A stretch of 64,000 bases of DNA from positions 40,422-104,421 of the forward strand of contig JAAEAF010014562.1 of NCBI GenBank assembly GCA_011037195.1, read 5' to 3'. Positions 44,530 through 55,669 of the stretch are shown one piece after another (positions within the stretch are counted from its first letter, which is position 1; each line of letters starts with the position of its first letter). The position numbers and the translations under genes were made by a program. Origin of the DNA: Triatoma infestans (taxonomy: Eukaryota > Arthropoda > Insecta > Hemiptera > Reduviidae). Below the pieces are notes generated by a model, which was not told the DNA's origin, ran no database searches, and saw nothing but the letters and a program-made list of their open reading frames with translations.

Positions 44530-44633
44530 CTGGCTGAAGCAAGGCGTGACTGTTCCTTGCTCTTCATGGCTACTGACGCATTTGCATGTCTACACATCAT
44601 ATATATGGCCATACTTAAAAAGACTAGATTAGC
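44530..44633 (-). CDS. Cirl: Latrophilin/CIRL exon: rest of TM5, loop 3
   Basis: A 104-bp exon between the acceptor CAG (44634-44636) and donor GTGAG (44529-44525). It encodes ANLVFLSMAIYMMCRHANAS followed by VAMKSKEQSRLASA and two bases of an arginine codon. The sequence completes TM5 and gives the basic third cytoplasmic loop that contacts G proteins in this family. The phase-0 start and phase-2 end match both neighbours. The intron upstream is about 14 kb and holds the two large retrotransposons at 47.6-56.7 kb, the solo LTR and many smaller repeats. Confidence 0.9.
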
Positions 44634-44771
44634 CTGTAACAGATAAGTAATTATTTAAGTTTAGTCATGGGTTAAAGAAAAGAACTTTTTAATGAGATGT
44701 TTGTACGGCAATGGCCAGAGGAGTTTTTAAAGAAAAAGAATTCTTTGTTGCTCTACGTTTCGGATACCATT

Positions 44772-46212
44772 TGTCGTGTATTACTACGCGAATTCATATA
44801 AAAGGGATGCTTCTGTGGGGGACTCCCTTTTTTTCTTGTACATTCAGTTGACTGGCCACACTGTTGGGTTAGCCATCTTTAATTTTTATTAATTTTTATA
44901 TTTAGTTAGATTCATTTCAATGGTGTTTTGTTTCAATGTACACCTTTTATTAATTGTCAAATTAAATAAGTGTGCTATACACTTCTTTCAATTATACTCT
45001 TCAGTATATCATGTTGCCTAACTTGGCTAATTCATCAGGCATATTCAAACAGACTCCACCCAGTTGGCAGTGTAGTCTAGTCGCAGTTGCAATCTTGTCG
45101 AGCCAAGTGGAGCGTCTTAAAATTTACTTATAACTGGACTTGTTGCTTTTGGGCACAACGCCATATTGCTTTTCAACCAGCACGTTTTCTGCAATCTGAT
45201 GTTTTTATCTTTTAGCCCCAGCCTGCTTACTTTTGTTGAAACAGCATTACTTTCTTCAATGTGCCATCAAGATTTGCAAGAGGAATTATAATAATTCTTA
45301 TAATTATTAATTTCACAGGTGAAATAATTCTTGAAGCGGTAAGTCAGTCTTTTTTATCCGACCCATCCTTATTACCTTTGGGTTATTATTATTATTATAT
45401 CCTTAACCTGGGATCTGTTCTGACTTATTTGCTGATAATTATTCACCTTTACAACGCAATCAACCATATTGCGCAACACTTCTGCTACTGACTTCCTCAA
45501 CTTAATTGGCACTATCTCCAATGTAATAACATTCTTATTACATTTATTCTGGATTATTATTAATATTGAGCATCCAAGTGTTTAAGGAACCTTATACCAG
45601 AACCTTGGTACCGGTACATTACATCGCAACAGTGTGTGTCCAGTTAACTCCAGCCTACTGCATTAGTGCTGACTAGGGTAGCCTCATTTTTCAGGTATTT
45701 CCCACTTACATTTTATCATTTACCATTTACTATTTTTGTAACAAGTACTAATTAAACTTTTATTAACACATCAGCTAGGGTACATGCCCTATTGCTCTTC
45801 TTATATACTTATATATCTTTTCTTCATTATCACAAGATCTATTCTATCTTTACTCTTTCAGGTGATTTAAGGGTTCTATTTAACATTTGCTCTGATCTCT
45901 TTCTCAGGTTAGAGCTGGTCCTCCATTCTCAGGAAACCGGATCGTGGGGGCTTGCTTCTACATCTGCCGTTTCCGACACCAGTACCTTGGATCTGCATGT
46001 GCTATTACAGCATAATCTAGTCCATTACCAGTGCGTTGAACAACAACGTTGCCCGCTGAAGACTAGGTTTTGGGTTATCATCACCTTAACATGATGTAGT
46101 GATCGAAAATAAATGTATAGTCGCTTGAATCACAAAAAGACTAATTCTTATTTCTCGGCCACCTGATTCCTGATCTCCAGCAAGTGGTGTATTTACAACT
46201 AAATATTCCACA
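44772..46212 (+). mobile_element. Solo LTR of an LTR retrotransposon (~1.44 kb)
   Basis: Starts TGTCGTGTATTACTACGCG and ends AAATATTCCACA, so it has the TG...CA form of retroviral-type LTRs. It is flanked by the perfect 5-bp direct repeat CCATT (44767-44771 and 46213-46217), and removing one copy restores the host hairpin sequence. A TATA-like ATATAAAAGGG occurs near 44796. No gag or pol is present, so an older insertion probably recombined between its LTRs. The superfamily is not determinable; strand is assigned from the TATA-like box. Confidence 0.82.
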
Positions 46213-46322
46213 CCATTGTGCCCTTCTTCAGAAGCTCTGTAAAAATTTATTGGAGAAAATACATTATTATTATTTTCTCCATACAATTATGTTATCTTCT
46301 CCAATAAATTTTTACAGAACTC

Positions 46323-46360
46323 CTGAAGAAGGGCACCACTGGTACCCGAAACGAAGATCA
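46323..46360 (+). ncRNA. Hammerhead-like core, family B
   Basis: ACTC, CTGAAGA, A, GGGCACC-ACT-GGTACCC (perfect stem II), GAAAC, GAAGATC. The box, stem II and GAAAC are intact, but the GUA/GUC cleavage triplet is changed to GAA. Likely inactive or altered. Confidence 0.58.
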
Positions 46361-46484
46361 ACAAAAAATTCTTTTTCTTTAAAAAACTCCTCTGGCCATT
46401 GCCGTACAAACATCTCATTGTAATTTTAAGGCCTGACGATTTGAATACGATTTAAAAAAAAAAAAAAAAAATTATTTGTAAAAG

Positions 46485-46610
46485 TTTATTCGACGTTTCG
46501 GACACCTCTGAGAAATATGATCTCTGAAATTGAACATTCAAACTCTCTACTTTTTCTTAACAGTTCCTGAAGAAGGGCAACAAAAATGTCCGAAACGTCG
46601 AATAATCTGC
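46485..46610. repeat. Fold-back unit, family C
   Basis: TTATTCGACGTTTCGGACA on the left faces TGTCCGAAACGTCGAATAA on the right. The left arm has lost its catalytic box, while the right arm keeps it. Confidence 0.75.
46567..46604 (+). ncRNA. Hammerhead-like core, family C (intact)
   Basis: GTTC (stem I), CTGAAGA (box), A, GGGCA-ACAAAAA-TGTCC (stem II with one G-U pair), GAAAC, GTC (cleavage expected after C), GAAT (pairs with GTTC through one G-U). Stem III ACGU would again need a dimer. This is one of the best cores in the window. Confidence 0.68.
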
Positions 46611-46989
46611 CCAACTTATAATGTTTACTAAATGTTTAATTATCTTCCAATTTTATATCAAATTTGGGAGAATCTCTAAATTTTAATAAAAATGACCTTT
46701 TTTTGACGGAAAGCATAATCTTCAACCACCACCAAGACTTCTTTAAAAGGAACTTTCTCGAAAAAAAATCTCAAATAAATAAAAGTGATAGGCCTCTCTC
46801 TGTATTCATAGTTAGTATAACAAATTTAATAAAATCCGCCGGTTTTTTTTTATGGAAAAAAAATGGTAGGAAAAACTGAAATAATGTACGGTCAACCGAT
46901 TTTCTTTAAACTCATAATTTTGACATCATATTTAATTCTAATTGATATTATTCAGATGATGATAGAATTTTATATAATAAAATTAAAAT

Positions 46990-47570
46990 CGAACTTTTAG
47001 ACCCGAGTCTAATCCATCTAAGATTCACGCAGTCCGAACAAATGGACAGTAACCTTAAGGGGAAATAGCCTAAGCTCTTCCACAGACATCCTGTTCCGAC
47101 CAAAGGTCCTGAACCTAATTTCCTCACAACCCAGGCAATCTCTCATAAGATGGATGAGTTTCCTCCTCTGTCTCACAGACTCTACAAAATGGATCCGGCA
47201 TAGCCCCATTACGTAGAGATAGATGTCTCCTTAAACCACAATGTCCAGTAAGGGGTCCAACCAGATGCCCGGGAACAGCTCCGTGAAAGACACAGCAACG
47301 TCTCACTAATAGCCCTGTCCGGACTCCCGATGAGCATTTTGGACTGCCGACAACCAACTGAGCTCATCCATAGAGATGAATGCTGTGAAGCTATTCATGA
47401 CTGGAAGCCTGACAGACATGTGGGACCAATGAAGGGAAGAGAGGCGCCTAATTTGGCACACCTATCCACCTCCTCATTCCAAAAAATTCCCATGTGACCC
47501 GGTATTCTGCAGAGAAGAAAGCTCTTCCAGTCTTATCGAACATTCTAACACCAACCTGGAAGTGACATGA
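46990..47570 (-). pseudogene. Non-LTR 3' end, fourth copy
   Basis: The minus-strand frame contains LVGPLTGHCGLRRHLSLRNG, AMPDPFCRVCETEEETHPS, then in another frame MRDCLGCEEIRFRTFG. Same family as 20320-20850. Abuts the 5' end of the next non-LTR element. Confidence 0.74.
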
Positions 47571-48100
47571 ACTCAGCGCCTTCAGCTTCGTGAGATGTCA
47601 TCTGAGTCAACAATGCCCCGTGCGGAAACCCCAGAAGAACACGGAGTTTGTTCTTACTAAGGCCGACGCAGGCTTCCGATCTCCGTTGGTTATAATTTAC
47701 CGGGAGCAGATGTTTAGCTTTCGTACACGTCAGACGTGTTTGTCTAGCTCTGTATTTTTAGCTTCTAGCTTCTAGTAGATTTTTGTGTCTTTTTTTGGAC
47801 TAAAATATTTCTTTTAGTTTCCTTTTTGTCTCTGTGAATTTTAAAAGTTTTCTGTCGAGCAGTTTCTTACTAGGAAGTGATTTATTTTCAATATTTTAAT
47901 AAAAATTCAGTGTATATATATGTTATGAATAGTTGTGGTGGGGAGCCTAGTTTACCAGTAAGTAACGAATTACAGTGAGTGACTTTCACTTCTTTATATG
48001 AAAACATTTATACTACTACTTATGACTTCTCATCGCATATCAGCTGTTCTGATGATCTTGAACTAGATTTGTTTTTCATCTCTTTTATAATTATCGTTGC

Positions 48101-48930
48101 ATGCCGCCTAAGTGTGATAATAAGTTTTCCACAAAATCATTAATTTGCAAAGATCAGCAAATTAATCGTCCTAAAAGAGTCAGAAGCTCACCGGACTTAA
48201 TTGAAAAAAGCATGAAGAAAGTTATGGCAGGTTCCTCCGAGAGCTCAGAAAGGACCTTATCCGATGCAGGTATTTATTTGCCAACTTCTCAGTTTATGGA
48301 ATCTATTACGAATATTTTGAATAATTTGCTAGATGTTAAACTGTCCTCTCTTGCCACTAAAGAAGATTTTAAAACTCTTCATGAAGATTACATTACTCTC
48401 AAGGAAGAGAATCGTATCCTTAAAACCGAAATAGAGAATTTGAATGGAGTTCATGAAAAAACAGAAAGGGTATCATCATTCGATGATGATTTGCACGTGA
48501 AATCTCGACGTAACAATTTAATTTTTAGAGGTTTGAGATTTGAAAATCATGTTGATTTGGTGAAACTGGTATCTGATTTCTGTCATAGTGTTCTAAATGC
48601 GGAAGTGAATGTGGATCTCATGTCAGTTGTACCCTTAGGCAGAAGAGATATACCTAATAGATCGCTACTTGCTATTTTCATCCATTTTCAAGATAAGTTA
48701 TCTGTTCTGAGGTCAGTTAAACGTTTGAAGGGCACGGGTATAAGAGTGCATAACGATTTTACAGATAATATAAGTAAGAAACATGGCTAGATATTATTAA
48801 TTAGAAAGGAAATTTTAAGAAGGAAACCGAATATAAAGGTATATGTGAGAGCTGGCAATCTCATTGTACAGTCCCATTTGTTTCAGTGGTCTCACACTAG
48901 GGGCTTGAGATATGGCGAGGAAGCAGGAAC
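48101..48930 (+). pseudogene. ORF1 protein of the non-LTR element
   Basis: A 229-codon frame from MPPKCDNKFS. A basic N-terminus is followed by a coiled coil at about residues 85-120 (DFKTLHEDYITLKEENRILK, TEIENLNG). Then comes an RRM-like segment RRNNLIFRGLRFENHVDLVK and SLLAIFIHFQDKLSVLRSVK. Past the TAG at 48788 the same protein continues as IRKEILRRKPNIKVYVRAGN, so a nonsense change has truncated it. By family knowledge this is an RNA-binding chaperone of the retrotransposon particle. Confidence 0.78.
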
Positions 48931-49124
48931 CATGAAACTCAACAAAATTGTTGATGATGATTTAACTGTATTCATCACTGAGATATTAGACGGCTCTTTG
49001 CCTGCTGATTATTTCTCTAATGCACCATCTACTTCTACAGTTCCTTCTTCGCGTCAATTGACACTCTCTCCAGTGTCCTGGGAAAAAGATGTCGGCCGGA
49101 GTCATTGGTTAGCGAGCAGTGCAT

Positions 49125-49850
49125 GTTCCCGAATAAAGAATTTAAAGATACTCTCATATAATGTGGCTGGTTTGAAAAATAAAGTGACAGATCCTTTTTT
49201 TGTTAATTTTTTATTTAATTTTGATGTTTTTGTTTTATTTGAAACATTTCTTACTGATGATAATTTTTCTTTTTATAAAAAACTTTTTGCAGATTACGAT
49301 ATATGCTTTATTCCAGCAATCAGACTGTCGAAATTTGGCCGAGCTATAGGTGGTGAACTTTATGGGATAAAATCTTCGCTTCCTAGGGATTTAATACATT
49401 TCACACTAATTGGTAATACTAATTTAATTTCTGTTAAATATCTTTCTTTTGAATTTTTAATTCTGCCAATTTACATAAATTGTAATTTTTGGGATGAACA
49501 GTTTTATAAACTGTGCAATTTTTTAAGCGAATATAATTTTTACAAATTTATGTTAATCAGAGATTGCAATGTCAGAATTGCAGCCTCTCAGACTCTTTTC
49601 GAGGATGTGGAGACTGTTAACTGTCGGTTAAATAGAAACTCTAAAGATAAGATTCTAGATAATAGAGGGATTAAGTTCCTAGAACTTTGTGACAATTATA
49701 ATCTGGTTATTTTACTTACATAAGTAAGAATGGCTGCTCTGTAATTGATATTTGTGCCGCTGCTGTAGACTGCCTCCCTCTGATTGAGAATTTTCAAGTA
49801 ATTCCTGTTTATTTTTCTGATCATCAGCCCATAATGGTATCTTTTAAGTT
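49125..49850 (+). pseudogene. ORF2 endonuclease region
   Basis: In the frame beginning at 48845, the APE-like endonuclease starts at LKILSYNVAGLKNKVTDPFF, with VLFETFLTDDN, then SLLKIRD-like MLIRDCNVRIAA (GDFN degraded to RDCN). A frame change at about 49720 leads to GCSVIDICAA and VYFSDHQPIMVSF, the SDH catalytic block. The Glu of FETF and His of SDH are kept; the GDFN block is mutated. Confidence 0.74.
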
Positions 49851-51287
49851 GGATGTATCATTTAACGAAGTTGTGTTGCCTTTAATGCCTCAACTATTTT
49901 GGTCAGTAAATTCGGCTGATGTTTATAAGTTAAATTTGGAAAACTTTTTAAAAAGTACTTCCTATATGCCACTTGATGTCCAGGAGGGGGTGAATACTTT
50001 AACTGACGCTATTAAGTCTTCTCTACCTGTTTCTAATTCATCTTCTTTCATTAGGGCTAGTAGAAAAAGACCTTGGTTTGATGGTGTTTGTCTTAGAGCG
50101 AGGAGGAAATCTTTTAGGCTGTTACAACTTTTTCGTGATAGTAACTCATTGGTAATCAAGGATGCATATCTTATTGCTAACAAGGAGTATAAAACCCTAT
50201 GTTCTAATCGGAAAAAGGATTATTTTGCTTTGATGACAGAACGTTGTAAAACTGTTACGGACTCTAAAGAACTATGGCATATATTTAATCAGTTCAGAAA
50301 GAAAAATTTTATTTGTGGTAATAATATTACCATGATTCAGTGGGTTTCTCATTTCAGTAATTTGTTGAACCCTCCAAGTGATCGCCTATTAATTCATTAT
50401 GCTGAGCCGCTGACTATTGATTCTTTTCTAGATGCTCCCTTTTCGCTTGATGAGTTGACATCCGTTGTTGCTAATTTAAAGAATAATAAGGCTCCAGGCT
50501 TAGACCGTATCACGCATGAGTTTTAAAAAATGCGCCCGATATTCTCTTTGAAAAGCTTTTGTCTTTTTTTAATTATGTTTATAATGTATATATCTCACCC
50601 TCCTCATTTGGTAAGTCCATAATATTTCCGTTGTTCAAGCGGGGTGGGATTAATGACGTCTCCAATTATCGCGGTATCTCCTGCATTGACGCAGCCGCTA
50701 AAATTTTCACAGGAATGCTTCTAGGTCGGTTAGAAGAATTCGTTTCAAAAAATAATCTGCTGAGTGAGTACCAAACAGGATTTAGAAGAGGATACTCTAC
50801 TTTGGATAATTTATCTATTCTAACGAATCTCATTAATTTAAAATTTTTAAAGAGGAAGCAAAAAGTATTTTGTTTCTTTGTTGATTTCTCGGCAGCCTTT
50901 GACAGGATTAATCGTAGAGCGTTGTTTTTAAAATTATTTAATTTAGGTTTATCCTCCAAATTTATATCTATACTTCAGTCCTTATATTTAAACACTTTGG
51001 CGGCTGTTAGAGGTAAAGATGGTATCTCGGAATTTTTCCAAGTAGGAAGTGGACTTGGACAGGGGTGCCAATTAAGCCCGGCTCTTTTTTCACTTTTCCT
51101 GGACGATTTGCCTGCGGTACTTGAGGGAGGTGTTCACGTAGCGAATAAGGTGATTAAAATATTAATGTATGCAGACGACGTTGTGCTTATGGCCGAAAAT
51201 CCATTAAGCCTGCAGCGAAACATTAATATTCTTCAAAATTACTGTGACCAATGGGGATTGTCGGTAAATCCTCGATAAATCCAAAAT
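49834..51287 (+). pseudogene. ORF2 reverse transcriptase region
   Basis: Linker RKRPWFDGVCLRARRKSFRL. Then NLKNNKAPGLDRITHEF (50485), broken by a stop at 50524. Then FKRGGINDVSNYRGISCIDA, YQTGFRRGYSTLDNL, FFVDFSAAFDRINRRALFLK (first catalytic Asp), GLGQGCQLSPALFSLFLDDL and MYADDVVLMAEN (catalytic Asp pair, 51167). All classical motifs are readable across two frames. Confidence 0.85.
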
Positions 51288-52342
51288 TATCGTATTTAGA
51301 AAAGGAGGGAGATTGGCTTCGGTAGAGAGATGGCGTTTTGGGGAGCATGAGATTGAGGTGGTCAATAGATATAAATATCTAGGTGTAATCTTGACTCCCC
51401 GCCTCAGTTTCCACACGCATATCAGAGAGAAGGTCTCTTCGGCTAAGTTGACTCTTAATACAGTGTGGTCAGGTTTTCTCTCGCAGAATAGGGTCCCTGT
51501 GACACATAAATTTCAAGTATTTTGTGCTGTTTCCAGATCCATAGCTTGTTATGCGGCCCAAATATGGGGATTTCAGTATTATGAGGAGTTGGAAAAGTTA
51601 TTCAGGTTTTTCGTTAAAAAACTTTATGGTCTCCCTCAGTTACCCCAAATTATGTGATCCTTTTGGAGACGGGCGTGGACTTGTTATTTATTTTTACTTT
51701 AAAGTTGCATTTCCAGTATATTTCTAAAGTACTGGATTTTCCTGGGCACCGTCTTTCAAGAGCGTTAGTTATGGAGGTCATCTATAGGAAGGTGTTTTGG
51801 TTTGCAAGCTGGTCCAACCTTGCACAAAAGTATGGTTGTAATTTTAGTTTCTCTGCTGATAATATGTCTGTGTGGAAATCTCAGATGACTTCATTAATTG
51901 CAAAGATAGGTTTGGCATGTCGGGAAGAGTCTGAGAGGTGCGCAAGAGAATCTTCCCGCTTTATCTTTTATAAACAATTGGACCTTCAGGCGAAATTGTT
52001 CACCTTTGTTGAAGAGTCTAACTCCGAGTTCTCAGTTTAAATGAATTGCGCTGGCTCTTCAAAATGAGGGCTGAATTACTATTTCTGAATTATATTCCTT
52101 GGATTGAAAGAGAGTCCGAAATTTATTCCTTGTGTAACCTGAGAGTAAGAGAGGACTGTGTGCACTTTCTGGCTGTGTGTCCTATACTTTCAGAGTTCCG
52201 GGTGTGTTATCTCGGGGTTCCTTCTTTGAGTGTGGTTCAGCTCGTCACTATGCTTAACACTCGAAACTGCAAGGATCTTATCAGGTGTGCACGGGCTGCT
52301 TGGCGTTATCGGTACAGTCTGGTTCAGGAATTTAATTTCTGA
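51270..52342 (+). pseudogene. ORF2 thumb and C-terminal region
   Basis: Continues from the frame break near 51278: KIIVFRKGG, EVVNRYKYLGVILTPRLSFH, THIREKVSSAKL, SRSIACYAAQIWGFQYYEEL. A stop at 51655 and another near 52040 divide it. The last piece has CNLRVREDCVHFLAVCPILS, a C...H...C zinc-like motif at the end of ORF2. Confidence 0.8.
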
Positions 52343-52532
52343 TCAAGTTTCCTTTTTATTTTATTAAATTTAATACTTTTGTTTTTACATTTTCACAGTT
52401 TTCTAAATATCTCCCATTTTGTTTTTTTTTTTTTAATTTCATTTATTTATTTATATACTTATTTATTTATTTTTGTTTTATTTTATTTTGTATGCAGGTC
52501 TCCTTATGTAAATGATTTTTCATAATACATTT

Positions 52533-53300
52533 TGTTCGGTCGCGGCGCCTTTGAGACTTAAATTTCATTCTGTTTCTTCATATTTCTATTTTTTTTTTAT
52601 TACTCTGTTTATTGGTGTTTGCACTTTGTTCCCCTGTTATTTTCAAAACATTATTTCCTTTTCATGCCATCGCTAGCCTGGTTCTCACGCTTCCCCGACT
52701 TTCCCATTCTCTCTCATTTGGTGGCGGGTCTGGCGGCGCCTTTTATGTTGCGGGGTTTTGCCCCCTCTTGCTTCCCATATCCTTATATCTCCTCTATCCC
52801 TTTATAACATTTTACTTACTTGCCTTCTTCTGCTGGTTGCGATAACATGCTATATTTTCTTCTGTGCGTTCACGTCTGTGCCGCCTTCTCATAGTGCTTG
52901 TCGCCCTGAGTTATATTTCTTCTCGCCTTATACGCGCCTATTCACCCGGATGGTTCCATTCATTTATTCATCGGTGAATAATAAGAATCACCTCTCGCGC
53001 CATCACCTTCAAGAGGATACATCGTTCGCGCCTTGGTGGACTCACAATCATCTGGCACTTCAACAGCGCGTCATCCGCTTCACGGAGCACTCCAACCCCC
53101 TTCCATTCTGTCGCCACGCGAACACACAAACAAAATACGCCACCTCTTCCTTCTCAGTCCGCATCGGTCTCATAAAACCCTTTTCTATTTATCACTCACC
53201 GTCACCAAAGGGTAAGTCTCGTTTTCATTTGTTTTGTATTATCATTCATTTTGTTTGTCACCCGCTTGTCATCTCGCCTTGGGTATCTGCCGCGCAGACA
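52533..53300 (+). repeat. 5' LTR of the BEL/Pao element
   Basis: Proposed LTR from TGTTCGGTCGCGGCGCC to CCGCGCAGACA (TG...CA). A partial reverse-orientation copy at 57896-58105 starts at exactly the same 3' terminus (TGTCTGCGCGGCAGA), which supports that boundary. The sequence directly after it, TTTTGGTCCTCCGGGCCGGA, is where a primer-binding site is expected. Only the 3' boundary is firm. Confidence 0.68.
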
Positions 53301-53355
53301 TTTTGGTCCTCCGGGCCGGATAAGTACCGGTTTCCTTGATTGTCTGTCGCCTATT

Positions 53356-54690
53356 ATGGCCCCAACAAAGCGTCTCCCCTCCGGGACGCCTCCTATTTCA
53401 GCAGCTGCCTTCGAACGCCAAACTCGTCTAGCTAAGGCGTTTTTCCTCAATCAGATTGATGAAATACTCGTACTAGTATTTCAAAAGGAAAGCGCCATCA
53501 CGCCCGAATTCGCACTTGTCCGTCAAGACCTCTTGGCAAAGGAATTCGAGTCTTACCTCGAGGTTGTTGACCCGCTTAAACATGCGGATAAAGTTTCAGA
53601 CGGCCTCTCCGAGGGGGCTTTCGAGGATAGATGCCAAGAGATTCGCCTTATTTATTTCCGCATCCAGCAAATCCTCGGCGAGACCCGTCCTCAGGTACCA
53701 ACCACGCCTGTTTCCGCCGGCACCGCTTCCTCCAACCCTTTTCCTTACCCGCGCCTTCCTGCCATCCCCATTCATACATTTTGCGGCGACATCTGCGCCT
53801 GGGATGCATTCAGGGATTTGTTCAAATCCCTAGTTATAGACCAGCCCTCTCTGTCTGATGTGGAGCAACTCCACTATTTATTTGGATCCTTGGACGACCC
53901 GGCCAGAGCCATCATTCCTAACATCCCACCGGAGGAGGGACAGTTTCCTCACGCATGGGGCGTCCTCTGCAAGACCTATGATGACCGCCGGCGATTTGCC
54001 GAAATACTCCTGTCCGGTTATTGGAAACCCCCTCGCGTGGTGCTCGGTTGTCCGCCGAATATATCGAGCGGCTCTTGGGAGGTCCGGTCGAGGCTGCTAA
54101 AGCCTTGCTTAAAGTTGTCGCGCCGGACCTGGCGTCCTTTCTAGTTTTTTCGTTACTCGCCAGACATTTAGACCCTCCAAGCAAGGAGGCCTTTGAAGAG
54201 AGGCACATTGGGAATTCCCAACGGTGTCCAAGCTAAAGGGATTTCTGCTACAACGACTTCACGCCTTACAGCTCTCTCCATCGCCATCTGCCGTTCGCTC
54301 TCCCACGCCTCCTTCTCGTTCCACACCACCCCGACGGCTCGCCCTCAACGTCGTCTTACCTCACGCCACACGCCTCCGGTAATATCCTCTCGAGGCTCCC
54401 CCACTACCGCTTCTTCATACCGAAAATCTCCCCCTCCTTCCGAATGTAGTTATTGCCGCCGACCTGACCATAGTATCCGCCAGTGCAAGGATTTCAAAGC
54501 CATGCCAGTTACTTCGCGGCGGACCTTCGTGGTCGAAAATCGTATCTGCCGGAACTGCTTGTCCGGCGGCCATCTTCACTATCGCTGTTGCTCCGAGCAT
54601 TCGTGCCACATGTGCCACCGTCGCCACCATACCATCCTGCATCTTCCGTCTCAAAGTACGCAGCCTCCGAACTCATCTTCGTCACAGTCA
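53356..54690 (+). pseudogene. BEL/Pao gag with zinc knuckles, frameshifted
   Basis: Starts MAPTKRLPSGTPPISAAAFE after the LTR. The Pao-type gag core PRLPAIPIHTFCGDICAWDA, FRDLFKSLVIDQPSLSDVEQ, LHYLFGSLDDPARAIIPNIP lies at residues 130-200. The frame then shifts (about 54020) to LSAEYIERLLGGPVEAAKAL and shifts again (about 54230). It returns with two cysteine/histidine knuckles: CSYCRRPDHSIRQC and CRNCLSGGHLHYRC, followed by HSCHMCHRRHHTILH. In the family gag assembles particles and binds RNA. At least three frame changes make this a pseudogene. Confidence 0.82.
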
Positions 54691-54979
54691 TCCACCAGCC
54701 TTCGGTCATCGCCTCCCCCTTTGCCGCCTCCTCACCCGGAACCTATACCTGCCGTTTCTCCCGCCTGCCTGACCAGTGGGCTGACTGTCCGTCGCCCCCG
54801 CCTCTCATTCAACCCCGGAGTCGCCAACCTTTTCCCCCCACTCGCGGACGCGTTCGCACTAGGTGTCGCTCCGACTCACCTACCCCGGAATGTTGACGGT
54901 CGCTCTCCCTAAACGCCGCAATCCGCTCGTCTTCACCCACCATACTTACGCCCACTGCACGCCTTCGCTTAGAAAATCC

Positions 54980-55335
54980 GCCTTATTATGTCATCGCTCG
55001 CGCCGTTATTCACTCCGGGAGTCACGTGACAATCATTATCCGCGCCTGCGCTCAGCGCCTTCATCTACCGCTCCAGTCGGCCGATCAACATATATACGCT
55101 CTGGGGTCCAACGCCTCCACCCGCTCGCACTACCGCGCCACCGTGTTCATGTGGCATCGCGGTGACACCCTGTCTCTCCATCCCAGTGCTGGTGTTGGAC
55201 AGCATCAGTCCCCCTACACCCTGCAGGGGCCTACCGGACAACTGGGCACGTCTTGCCCACGTCCGGTTGGCTGATAGTAGTTTATAAACTGGTAGTACCG
55301 AGATTCTTCTCGGGAATATTTTTCGTTCACCCCCC
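54980..55335 (+). pseudogene. BEL/Pao protease, active-site Asp replaced
   Basis: The frame around 54985-55165 reads YVIARAVIHSGSHVTIII, RACAQRLHLPLQSADQHIYA. It aligns with the retropepsin start of Pao elements (IDSGSQVSFI type), where the catalytic Asp is expected at the His of IHSGS. Further on, in another frame, HVRLADSSL and TEILLGNIF match the family's LADP...DILLG block. A missing catalytic residue plus frame change means no activity. Confidence 0.66.
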
Positions 55336-55669
55336 ATCTTTGTCCTTCCGGGCACCTCCCGCCCTCGCTTGAGCACACCCGGCCGCCTTTCATCACACCA
55401 CTCTCGGCTGGACCTTTCCCGGACGCCTTATCGCCCTCTTCCACACCCGATCCACGAGTGCGGTTTTTACCGCTTCCTACACCCGCGACAATGAGCGCCC
55501 CCGCTCTCGCCCTTCATGCCAACGCCCTGCGCCACCACCTCCAGCGGACACGACAACCTCTTCTGATTGCCCTTCGGAAGACACCACTGTCTCGCTTCCT
55601 GCAGTTCCGGAGACTTCCTCTCCGATCCCCATTTCTCCGTGCATCTTGCCCCCCTGCCCCCCTCAAAGT

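Larger units (their letters stand above)
44695..46430. repeat. Family B fold-back interrupted by a solo LTR
   Basis: The left arm (GTACGGCAATGGCCAGAGGA, GAAAAAGAATTCTTTGTTGC, TCTACGTTTCGGATACCATT) breaks at 44771 and resumes at 46213 (CCATTGTGCCCTTCTTCAGA). The right arm TTTTTACAGAACTCCTGAAG, CCATTGCCGTACAAACATCT closes the palindrome. The inserted DNA is the LTR at 44772-46212. Confidence 0.85.
47600..52530 (+). mobile_element. Near-complete two-ORF non-LTR retrotransposon
   Basis: A 5' UTR (about 47600-48100) leads to a coiled-coil ORF1 (48101-48930). ORF2 follows with APE endonuclease, reverse transcriptase with YADD, and a C-terminal zinc-like motif (NLRVREDCVHFLAVCPILSE). The 3' end is T-rich (52380-52530). 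The domain order fits a CR1/L2/Jockey-type element; the clade is not certain. A few frameshifts and stops (near 48787, 49722, 50524, 51278, 51656, 52039) show recent decay. Inserted in a CIRL intron in the antisense direction. Confidence 0.86.

Noticed and set aside
45261..46094. Possible host gene in the open frames at 45.3-46.1 kb
   Set aside because: The frames lie entirely within the solo LTR, have no recognisable domain and no splice-supported continuation.
52612..53215. Protein-coding frames upstream of gag
   Set aside because: These lie in the proposed LTR, and part of the sequence recurs as a non-coding reverse copy at 57.9 kb.
54415..55444. Minus-strand ORFs in the GC-rich block
   Set aside because: They overlap the BEL/Pao gag and protease on the other strand. 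GC-rich sequence produces long chance frames.
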